From NCBI GenBank assembly GCA_018710985.1, contig DVIV01000044.1, positions 1-64,000 on the forward strand: 64,000 bases of DNA, written 5' to 3'. Source of the DNA: Candidatus Limiplasma pullicola (GTDB lineage: Bacteria > Bacillota > Clostridia > Christensenellales > Aristaeellaceae). The translations under genes were made by a program, and so were the position numbers. Within the stretch, counting starts at the first letter, position 1. Every line of letters starts with the position of its first letter. Shown here piece after piece: positions 52,378 through 60,268 of the stretch. Below the pieces are notes generated by a model. It worked only from the letters and a program-made list of their open reading frames with translations, searched no databases and had not been told where the DNA came from.

Positions 52378-54186
52378 ATGAAGCGTTTCTTCTCTGTTCT
52401 CTGCGCGCTTCTTCTGTGCCTGCCCGCGCTTTCCGCCGCCTCGGCCGAGGCGGCGGACGACCTGTTCACCGACAAGGACCTGACCCTCGCCGACCCCTCC
52501 GAGGCCGTTGACATCGTCCTGACCGAAGGCGGCGTAGACATCACCGAGCCGGGTGTCTACCGCCTGAGCGGCCAGATAGCGGACGGCAGCATCCGCGTGG
52601 CTCCAGCCACGGAGGGCGACGTGTGGCTGCTGCTGGACGGCGTGAGCGTCCACAATGAAAGCGGGGCGACGCTGACCTCCGACGGCTGCGACAAGCTGAT
52701 TCTGACCCTGGCGGAAGGGAGCGTCAATTCCCTCTCCCAGGGCTCGGCCACGCCCTCCGCAGAGGACAACGACGCGGCCATCTACGTGCGCGACGACCTG
52801 ACCATCAACGGCACCGGCGCGCTCACCATCGAAAGCGCCTACCTGGACGGGATCAACTGCCGCGATTCGCTGCGCATCGTGAGTGGGGAGATCACCGTAA
52901 ACGCCGTGGATGACGGCCTCGTCGGCAAGGACGAGGTCACCATCGGCGGCGGAACCATCGCCATTGACGCCCAGACCGGAGACGGCATCAAGGCCACCAA
53001 CGACGAGGATGCGGACCGCGGCTTTGTGACCATCGCGGACGGCTCGCTCACCATCATCACCGGCGAGGGCAGCGCGTCCGTCAGCCAGGCGGACTCCGGC
53101 GGCTGGGGCGACTGGCAGCAGCAGGCCGAGGAGGATACGCCCAGCCAGAAGGGCGTGAAGGCCGAAACCATTCTGACCATTCTGGGCGGCACCCTCTCCA
53201 TCGACAGCGTGGACGACGCGCTGCACGCGGTAGACGTGGCCATTTCGGGCGGGGAGATGACCCTCGCTACCGGCGACGACGGCGTGCACGCCGACAACAC
53301 GCTGACCGTCTCCGGCGGCACCATCACCGTGACGCGCTCCTATGAAGGGCTGGAGGGAGCCGACGTGACCCTCTCCGGCGGCGAGATCGACGTCACCGCC
53401 AGCGATGACGGCATCAACGGCGCGGGCGGCGACTCAGCCACCACCACCGACGATGGCACCTTCGGGGATTCCGGCCGCTTCGGGCGCGACCGCTTCGCCT
53501 CCTCCACGGGCACCATTCTCATCAGCGGAGGCATGATCTCCGTCAACGCCTCCGGCGACGGTGTGGACGTCAACGGCGACCTGGAGATGACCGGCGGCGA
53601 GCTGTACGTCAACGGCCCCCGGAGCGGCGGCGACGGCGCGCTGGACTACGACGGCTCCTTCACCCTGACCGGCGGCACGGTGGTTGCCGTGGGTGCCGCC
53701 GGCATGGCACAGGGCGTAAGCGACCCCGCCATCCCCGGCACGGCGATGAACGTCTCCGGCTCCGGCACGCTGGAGGTGCTCGACAGCGCGGGAAATGTGC
53801 TGGTCCACTTTGAGCCGCTGCGGGATTACAGCCACGTGGTCGTCTATTGCGACCGCTTTACCGACGGCGAAAGCTACACCCTGACGCTGGGCGGCGAGAG
53901 CCAGACCGTGCAGATGACCACCGATTCCACCGGCGGCATGGGCTTCGGCGGCGGGCGGGGCGGATTTGGCGGCGGACGGGGCGGTACGATGCCCGAAGGC
54001 ACGCCCGGCGACGCGCCCGCGGAAAGGAGGGACCCCGGCGCCATGCCCGAAGGCGCTCCGGACGTACCGCCTGAGGGCGCGCCGGACGCGCCGCCCGAGG
54101 AAGCGCCCGACGTACCGCCCGAGGAAGCGCCCGACGCGCCGCCCGAGGGGGCGTCTGAAAGCGAGACCGAAGGCGAGGCCCTGTGA
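52378..54186 (+). CDS. Secreted carbohydrate-binding protein (Cthe_2159 family) with Pro/Glu tail
   Basis: Signal peptide; parallel beta-helix-like repeats (ISGGEMT, LTVSGGTITV, VTLSGGEIDV); G-rich and EGAPDAPP repeats at C-terminus. Confidence 0.85.
   Translation: MKRFFSVLCALLLCLPALSAASAEAADDLFTDKDLTLADPSEAVDIVLTEGGVDITEPGVYRLSGQIADGSIRVAPATEGDVWLLLDGVSVHNESGATLTSDGCDKLILTLAEGSVNSLSQGSATPSAEDNDAAIYVRDDLTINGTGALTIESAYLDGINCRDSLRIVSGEITVNAVDDGLVGKDEVTIGGGTIAIDAQTGDGIKATNDEDADRGFVTIADGSLTIITGEGSASVSQADSGGWGDWQQQAEEDTPSQKGVKAETILTILGGTLSIDSVDDALHAVDVAISGGEMTLATGDDGVHADNTLTVSGGTITVTRSYEGLEGADVTLSGGEIDVTASDDGINGAGGDSATTTDDGTFGDSGRFGRDRFASSTGTILISGGMISVNASGDGVDVNGDLEMTGGELYVNGPRSGGDGALDYDGSFTLTGGTVVAVGAAGMAQGVSDPAIPGTAMNVSGSGTLEVLDSAGNVLVHFEPLRDYSHVVVYCDRFTDGESYTLTLGGESQTVQMTTDSTGGMGFGGGRGGFGGGRGGTMPEGTPGDAPAERRDPGAMPEGAPDVPPEGAPDAPPEEAPDVPPEEAPDAPPEGASESETEGEAL
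54049..54144 (+). repeat. Four in-frame 24-bp repeats encoding E(G/E)APD(V/A)PP
   Basis: Copies at 54049, 54073, 54097 and 54121. Confidence 0.9.
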
Positions 54187-54288
54187 CCGAAGCCACTCAA
54201 AACCCGTTTGGGGTGGCTTGGAGGGTGCGAGTCCGCAGCCTCCATCTTTTCGCGGCGGGCGCTGACCGCGCCCGCTCCTCGTTTACGT

Positions 54289-54318
54289 CCGGCGGAAAAA
54301 CATCCGCCGGGCGTTTTT
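54289..54318 (+). terminator. Terminator downstream of the Cthe_2159-family gene
   Basis: CCGGCGGA-AAAACA-TCCGCCGG-GCGTTTTT. Confidence 0.75.
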
Positions 54319-54429
54319 GGCTTGCCGTCGTTTTCCGCCGCTGCATGGAATTGACACCCCGCCGCAAAAGGCGTATGATAGAAGAAAGACAAACGATCGG
54401 GCGGCGCGTCCGGCGCCGCGGGAGGCGGC

Positions 54430-55086
54430 ATGGCCTATATTCTGCTCTATATCGCCCTGACCTGGCTCGCGCTGATGCCGGCGCGCTTTCGCGCCATGGC
54501 AAAGGGGTATCGAAAGACTTCGCTTGCGCTCAAGGCCCTGCCCACGGCGCTGGCCGCGGCCTTTGCGGCGGCGGGCTGCTTCGCTGCCGGCGGGGATGAC
54601 CTCTACGGCCTGATGATCTTTATCGGCCTGTGCGTATGCACGCTCGCTGACGTCGCGCTGGACGTGCGCTTTGAGGTGGGCGGCGCGCTGTTTTTCACGG
54701 GCCACGCGGTCTATGTGGCCGCGCTCAGCCAGTACCGGGTGCTGAGCTGGTGGTGCCTGACGGTGTTCGTGCTCGCGCTGGCAGGGCTGTGGTGCTTTGC
54801 GCTGCGCTACCGCCGGCATTTTCCCAAGCCGCATCTGCTGGCAGGCGTGCTGATCTACGTGGTTGCGCTTGCCTCGCTGCTGGCCTTCAGCCTGCCGCTG
54901 CCCCTGCTGGCGCCCTCCCCCCGCTCCACGCTGGCGGCGCTGGGGGCCGTGACGTTCGTCGTTTCGGATATGACGCTGTGCCACAACCTGCTTTTGAAAC
55001 GTTCCACGCCCTATCACTTCGTAAGCCTGGGCATCTATTACATGGCGCAGCTTTTGCTGGCCCTGAGCGCCTTTCCTTCGCCCTGA
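54430..55086 (+). CDS. YhhN/lysoplasmalogenase-family membrane protein
   Basis: LKALPTALAA, GLCVCTLADVALDV, FFTGHAVYVAAL, SDMTLCHNLL. Confidence 0.8.
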   Translation: MAYILLYIALTWLALMPARFRAMAKGYRKTSLALKALPTALAAAFAAAGCFAAGGDDLYGLMIFIGLCVCTLADVALDVRFEVGGALFFTGHAVYVAALSQYRVLSWWCLTVFVLALAGLWCFALRYRRHFPKPHLLAGVLIYVVALASLLAFSLPLPLLAPSPRSTLAALGAVTFVVSDMTLCHNLLLKRSTPYHFVSLGIYYMAQLLLALSAFPSP

Positions 55087-55113
55087 TCCCCAACGGGAGG
55101 TGAACCCCGCCCC

Positions 55114-56055
55114 ATGGACGACCTGCTTTTTTCGCTCAATACCGTTTTTCCCCTGCTGGTCATGATGGCCGTGGGTTTCACGGCGCGCCGCGTGGGGGTC
55201 ATCAGCGAATCCGCCGCGCGCCAGATCAACGCCTGCGTGTTCAAGATCTTTCTGCCCCTGCTTTTGTGCTTCAACATCGTGGACACCGAGCTGGGCGCTT
55301 CCACGGACGCGCGCACGCTGCTCTACGCATTCGTGACCACGCTTTTGTGCTTTGGCGTGCTGTTTGTCGCCACACCGCGCCTGTGCCGCGACCGTGCCTC
55401 CTGCGGGGTGCTGATCCAGGGCATCGCGCGCAGCAACTATGCCATCTTCGGCATTCCGCTGGTCATGATGATGTACCCGGAGGGGGACACCTCCATCGCG
55501 GTGCTCATGGTGGCGGTGGTGGTGCCGGTGTTCAACGTGCTTTCCACCGTTGCGCTCATGGTGTTCGCCGGTGAGAAGGGATCGCCCTGGCGCATCGTCA
55601 AGGGCGTACTGCTCAATCCGCTGATTCTGGGCACGCTGGCCGGATTCCTGATCTGGCATTTTCAAATTCCCATCCCCTCCCTGATCGAAACGCCGCTTCG
55701 CAGCCTGGGGTCCATTGCCACGCCGCTGGCGCTGTTCATTCTGGGAGCGTCGCTGGATTTCGGCAAGGCGCGCGCCAATATCAAGCTGCTCGTCATCAGC
55801 GTGACGGGACGGCTGGTCGTGGTGCCGCTGATTTTTCTGAGCCTGGCGGTGGCGCTGGGCATCCGGGATGTGTCGCTGGCCGCGCTGATCGCCGTATATG
55901 CCTCGCCCACGTCGGTTTCCAGCTTCCCCATGGCGCAGCAGATGGGCGGCAACGGCGATCTGGCCGGCGGACAGGTGGTCTTTACCACGGTGTTTTCCAT
56001 CCTGACCGTGTTTCTGTGGGTGTTTGTGCTCAAGAGCCTGGGCTATCTGGCGTAA
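55114..56055 (+). CDS. AEC family (auxin-efflux-carrier-like) transporter
   Basis: FPLLVMMAVGFTARRVGVISESAARQINACVFKIFLPLLLC; 10 TM; SNYAIFGIPL. Confidence 0.88.
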   Translation: MDDLLFSLNTVFPLLVMMAVGFTARRVGVISESAARQINACVFKIFLPLLLCFNIVDTELGASTDARTLLYAFVTTLLCFGVLFVATPRLCRDRASCGVLIQGIARSNYAIFGIPLVMMMYPEGDTSIAVLMVAVVVPVFNVLSTVALMVFAGEKGSPWRIVKGVLLNPLILGTLAGFLIWHFQIPIPSLIETPLRSLGSIATPLALFILGASLDFGKARANIKLLVISVTGRLVVVPLIFLSLAVALGIRDVSLAALIAVYASPTSVSSFPMAQQMGGNGDLAGGQVVFTTVFSILTVFLWVFVLKSLGYLA

Positions 56056-56204
56056 GGCCGGCCAGAGGCGGGATTTTTTTCGGTTTTTTTCGCTTCCCGC
56101 ACCTGGCTTCTCGTTGTTTTTAAGGTCTGGTATGCTATAATAAAAACCGTCTATTTTTTCATTTTGCCCTGATCTTTTCTGCCGGTGGAAGGGGAGTTTT
56201 TTTG

Positions 56205-57536
56205 ATGTCGTCCATTTCCTTTTATCCCGCGCGCCTCAGCGGAAGCGCGACGGTCCCCCCTGCCAAGAGCGAGGCGCACCGGGCATTGCTCCTGGCTGCC
56301 CTGGGCCGCGACGAATGCCGTTTGAACGGTTTTTCCGCACCGCTTTGCGACGATACTCTGGCCATGATCGACGGCGTGCGTGCCCTGGGCGGTCAGGTGC
56401 GCCCGGAGGGTGGCGCGCTGGTGGTGACGCCCGCGCCGCCGCCCGGCAAGCCCGCAAAAGACGCGCCCGCGGTCGAGTGCCATGTGCGGGCCTGCGCCGC
56501 CGCGCTGCGCATGCTGATTCCCGCGTTTCTCGCGCGAGGACAGGCGGTGCGCTTTCGGATGGAGCCCGCGCTGTTCCGCCGCCCGCTCGACGCCTTTGAG
56601 CCGCTGGTGCGGCAGGCCGGGGGGCGTATGGTCCGCACGCCCGCCGGGCTGGATGGGCTGGCCTCGGTGGAGGTCAGTGGCTTTTTGCCAGCGGGGCACT
56701 ATGAGATAGACGGTTCCCGTTCCAGCCAGTTCGCCTCCGGCCTGCTCATTGCGCTGGCGCATGCCGTCACCCCGGGCGGCGAACCCGCGCCCGCCGCGCT
56801 CACCGTGACCGGTCCCATCGTCAGCCGACCCTATCTGGACATGACGCTGCGTCTAATGGAGCGCTTCCGGATTTCCTTCGAGGAGCGGGAGGAGGGGGTG
56901 TTCAGCCTCTCGCCCGCCTGCGCGCCCGCGCCGGAAAGCATCGCTGTATCGGGCGACTGGTCGCAGGCCGCGGTGCTTCTGTGCGTGGATGCCATGGGCG
57001 GCGACGTGACGCTGCCCTGCCTGTGCCGCGACGGCCTGCAGGGGGATGCGCGCATCGTGGACGTGCTGGAGGAGATGGGCCTGCGTATCCGGCAGGCGCA
57101 GGGCGAATGGCATGCCTTCAGCCCGTCGCCTGCCGGGCTGAAGGCCGCCCGCATCGACTGTTCCGACATCCCCGATCTTGCACCCATTCTGGCGCTGACC
57201 TGCACGCAGGCGTGCGGCGTCTCCACCCTGACGGGCGTCAGCCGCCTGCGGCTGAAGGAGTGCGACCGGCTGCTGGCCACGCAGGAGTTGCTGGCCCAGC
57301 TGGGCGCGAAGGCCGACGTCAGCCCCGACGGCGACACGCTCACCGTGTACGGTCCGGCGCGCCTTAGGGGCGGCTTCACCGCCGATGCGCGGGGAGATCA
57401 CCGCATGGTGATGCTGCTGGCCGCCGCCGCGCTCATCGCCGACGGGCCCATCACGGTAACGGGTGCGGAGTGCATCTCCAAATCCTGGCCCGGCTTTGTG
57501 GAAACCTACCGCCAGTTGGGAGGAATCGCCAAATGA
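56205..57536 (+). CDS. aroA: 3-phosphoshikimate 1-carboxyvinyltransferase
   Basis: PPAKSEAHRALLLAAL, GSRSSQFASGLLIAL, KECDRLLATQELL, DHRMVMLLAAAAL. Confidence 0.93.
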   Translation: MSSISFYPARLSGSATVPPAKSEAHRALLLAALGRDECRLNGFSAPLCDDTLAMIDGVRALGGQVRPEGGALVVTPAPPPGKPAKDAPAVECHVRACAAALRMLIPAFLARGQAVRFRMEPALFRRPLDAFEPLVRQAGGRMVRTPAGLDGLASVEVSGFLPAGHYEIDGSRSSQFASGLLIALAHAVTPGGEPAPAALTVTGPIVSRPYLDMTLRLMERFRISFEEREEGVFSLSPACAPAPESIAVSGDWSQAAVLLCVDAMGGDVTLPCLCRDGLQGDARIVDVLEEMGLRIRQAQGEWHAFSPSPAGLKAARIDCSDIPDLAPILALTCTQACGVSTLTGVSRLRLKECDRLLATQELLAQLGAKADVSPDGDTLTVYGPARLRGGFTADARGDHRMVMLLAAAALIADGPITVTGAECISKSWPGFVETYRQLGGIAK

Positions 57537-58648
57537 GCAGCCGCATCGGACGCATGCTGTCCATCCAGATTTTCGGCGAGAGCCACGGGCCCGCCGTGGG
57601 CGTGACGCTCGACGGCCTGCCCGCGGGGTTCGCCCTTGACACGGATGCGCTGAACGCCTTTTTGCAGCGCCGGGCAGCGCGCGGCAGCGCCATCGCCACC
57701 GCCCGGCGTGAAAGCGACCTGCCGCGCATCGTCAGCGGCCTCAGGGACGGCGTGACCACCGGCCAGCCGATGACCGCCCTGTTTGACAACGCCGACACCC
57801 ACAGCGCGGATTACGGCTTTCTGCCCGACCGTCCGCGCCCCGGCCACGCCGATTATCCCGCCTGGGTGCGCAGCGCCGGGTTTGATGACCTGCGCGGCAG
57901 CGGCCATCACAGCGGCCGACTCACCCTGCCCTATGCCTTTGCGGGCGGCGTAGCCCTGCAGCTGCTTTCACGCGAGGGCGTGCGCGTGGGGGCGCATGTG
58001 CTGGCCATCGCCTCCGAGCGGGATGATGCGCTCGATTCCCTCCGGCCGGACATGGACGCGCTTTCGCGCTGTCATGCCCAGCCCGTACCCACGCTGGACC
58101 CCGAAGCCGGAAGCCGCATGTACGCCGCCATCATGGAGGCCCGCGCCGCGGGCGATTCACTGGGCGGCGTGGTGGAATGCGCCGCGGTGGGCCTGCCTGC
58201 GGGCCTGGGCGCGCCCTTTTTCGAGGGGGTGGAGGCCGTCATGGCCGCCCAGCTGTTTTCCATTCCTGCGGTCAAGGGCGTCGAATTCGGCGCGGGCTTT
58301 GGCGCGGCCGTCCTGCGCGGCAGCGAGTACAACGACCCCTATGTGATGTCGGACGGCCGGGTGGCCACCGCGCGCAACAGCGCGGGCGGCCTGCTGGGCG
58401 GCCTTTCAAACGGCATGCCCATCGTCGTGCGGGCTGCGTTCCGGCCCACGCCTTCCATCAGTCTGGAGCAGCAAACCGTCTCCCTCTCCCAAAAAGCGCC
58501 GGCGGCGCTCGCCGTGCGCGGCCGTCACGACCCCTGCGTGGCCGTGCGAGCCGTGCCCGTGGTGGAGGGCGCGGTGGCGCTGGCGCTGCTGGAGCTTTGG
58601 CTGGAGCGCCGCGCCTCTCTGCCCCTGACCGCGCGGGAGGGCTTATGA
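57533..58648 (+). CDS. aroC: Chorismate synthase
   Basis: QIFGESHGPAVGVTLDGLPAG, RRESDLPRIVSG, DYPAW..RGSGHHSGRLT, NSAGGLLGGLSNGMPI. Confidence 0.95.
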   Translation: MSSRIGRMLSIQIFGESHGPAVGVTLDGLPAGFALDTDALNAFLQRRAARGSAIATARRESDLPRIVSGLRDGVTTGQPMTALFDNADTHSADYGFLPDRPRPGHADYPAWVRSAGFDDLRGSGHHSGRLTLPYAFAGGVALQLLSREGVRVGAHVLAIASERDDALDSLRPDMDALSRCHAQPVPTLDPEAGSRMYAAIMEARAAGDSLGGVVECAAVGLPAGLGAPFFEGVEAVMAAQLFSIPAVKGVEFGAGFGAAVLRGSEYNDPYVMSDGRVATARNSAGGLLGGLSNGMPIVVRAAFRPTPSISLEQQTVSLSQKAPAALAVRGRHDPCVAVRAVPVVEGAVALALLELWLERRASLPLTAREGL

Positions 58649-60003
58649 TGCAGAAAAACCAACGCCTGCGCCTGCGCTGTGAGCGTCTGGGGAGCGAGCT
58701 GGAGGGCGTATGCCTGCATGAGGGCATGCCCGTATTCGTGCCCGGCGTGCTGCCCGGCGAGGAGGCGGACGTGCTGTGTGTCAAGGCGCAGCCGCGTTAC
58801 GCCTTTGGACGGCTGATCGAGGTGCTCACCCCCTCGCCCGACCGCGCCGACCCGCCCTGCCCGGTCTACGACCGCTGCGGCGGATGCAGCGGCCAGCACA
58901 TGCGCTACGAGGCCACCCTCGCCGCAAAGCGCGCACAGGTATTCGACTGCCTGACCCGCATCGGGGGCCTTTCGCTTGAGCCGGAGGATGTGCCGCCCGT
59001 CCTGGGTGCGGAGCATCCATGGCGCTGCCGCAACAAAACGGCCCTGCCCGTGGGCGGCACGGCAGACGCGCCGGTGCTGGGCTTCTACCGCCGCCGCAGC
59101 CACCAGATCGTGCCCATTGACGACTGCCCGGTGGCCATGGGTGGCCTTACGGGCGTGATTTCCGCTGTGAAGGAGTGGATGCGCGCCGAGCGTGTCCAGC
59201 CCTACGATGAAGAAACCGGACGCGGCCTCCTGCGCCACGTGGTCACGCGCGTCTCGCGCGCGGGCAGCCTGATGGTGGTGCTCACGGCCACGCGGGCCAA
59301 ACTGCCCGGCGTGCCCAGCCTCGTCGAACGGCTATCGGCGCGCGCGCCGGGTTTTTGCTCCCTGCATGTGAGTGTGAATGCCGGGCGCAACAACGTCATC
59401 CTGGGCCGTGAGAGCCACCGGCTCTACGGCGAGGACGCTATCTTTGAAACGTTGCTGGGCCTGACCTTTGAAATGCCGCCGCTCTCGTTCTTTCAGGTCA
59501 ACCCTGACCAGACCGAGCGGCTCTATCAGACCGCGGTGGATTTTGCCGCGCTCGCTCCCGGCGACGTGGCCGTGGACGCCTACGCGGGCGCGGGCACGCT
59601 GTCGCTGTGTCTGGCGCGTCACGCCTCGCGCGTCATCGGCATCGAGATCGTGCCGCAGGCCGTGGAGGGCGCGCGACGCAACGCCGCGCGCAACGCCGTC
59701 GCCAACGCCGAATTTCACGTCGCCGCCGTGGAGGACCTGCTCCCCCGGTTGGTCGCGGACGGGCTTCGTCCCGACGTGATCCTCCTCGACCCGCCCCGCA
59801 AGGGCGTGGAACCCGCCGTCATCGACGCCGTGCTGGCCGCGCGCCCCCGCCGCGTGGTCTACGTGAGCTGTCACGTCCCCACCCAGGCGCGCGACGTACA
59901 GCTCCTCGCAAACGGCGGCTACCGCTTCGAGCGCTGCCAGCCCGTGGACATGTTCTGCTACGCCGGCGGCGTCGAAAACGTCCTCTCCCTCTCCAGGGTG
60001 TGA
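58645..60003 (+). CDS. 23S rRNA (uracil-5-)-methyltransferase, RlmD/RumA family
   Basis: CPVYDRCGGCSGQHM Fe-S motif, FFQVNPDQTERLY, DAYAGAGTLSLCLA, LDPPRKGVEP, VYVSCHVPTQARD catalytic Cys. Confidence 0.92.
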   Translation: MMQKNQRLRLRCERLGSELEGVCLHEGMPVFVPGVLPGEEADVLCVKAQPRYAFGRLIEVLTPSPDRADPPCPVYDRCGGCSGQHMRYEATLAAKRAQVFDCLTRIGGLSLEPEDVPPVLGAEHPWRCRNKTALPVGGTADAPVLGFYRRRSHQIVPIDDCPVAMGGLTGVISAVKEWMRAERVQPYDEETGRGLLRHVVTRVSRAGSLMVVLTATRAKLPGVPSLVERLSARAPGFCSLHVSVNAGRNNVILGRESHRLYGEDAIFETLLGLTFEMPPLSFFQVNPDQTERLYQTAVDFAALAPGDVAVDAYAGAGTLSLCLARHASRVIGIEIVPQAVEGARRNAARNAVANAEFHVAAVEDLLPRLVADGLRPDVILLDPPRKGVEPAVIDAVLAARPRRVVYVSCHVPTQARDVQLLANGGYRFERCQPVDMFCYAGGVENVLSLSRV

Positions 60004-60268
60004 CCAGGGGGTGACCCCCTGGACCCCCGGACTGCCCGCCCGGCGGGCGGGCAGGGGGCGCAGCGGGTTGCAGAAAAGAAACGACGCCCGGTGGCAGAAG
60101 GCCACCGGGCTTGTTGCCGCCGGAGGGCAGAAGGCCCTCCGGCTTTATGATGCGGAAAACGGGTGCCAAGGCAGGTACGGGAAAGCAACCCCCATCGCCC
60201 GCGGGAACGGCCTCTGCTCTCTACGGTCTCCCGGCGGAGCGGGGGTCCAGGGGGTCACCCCCTGGTCA
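60001..60268. repeat. 29-bp perfect inverted repeat enclosing a hairpin-rich intergenic element
   Basis: TGACCAGGGGGTGACCCCCTGGACCCCCG (60001-60029) and its exact reverse complement (60240-60268); internal stems at about 60032-60053, 60088-60112 and 60119-60143. Confidence 0.9.

Noticed and set aside
53900-54186. LPXTG or TM anchor on the Cthe_2159-family protein
   Set aside because: C-terminus is Pro/Glu-rich and ends SESETEGEAL with no sorting signal or hydrophobic helix.
60001-60268. Insertion sequence interpretation of the 29-bp inverted repeat
   Set aside because: No transposase ORF and no target-site duplication recognised; kept only as an unexplained repeat element.
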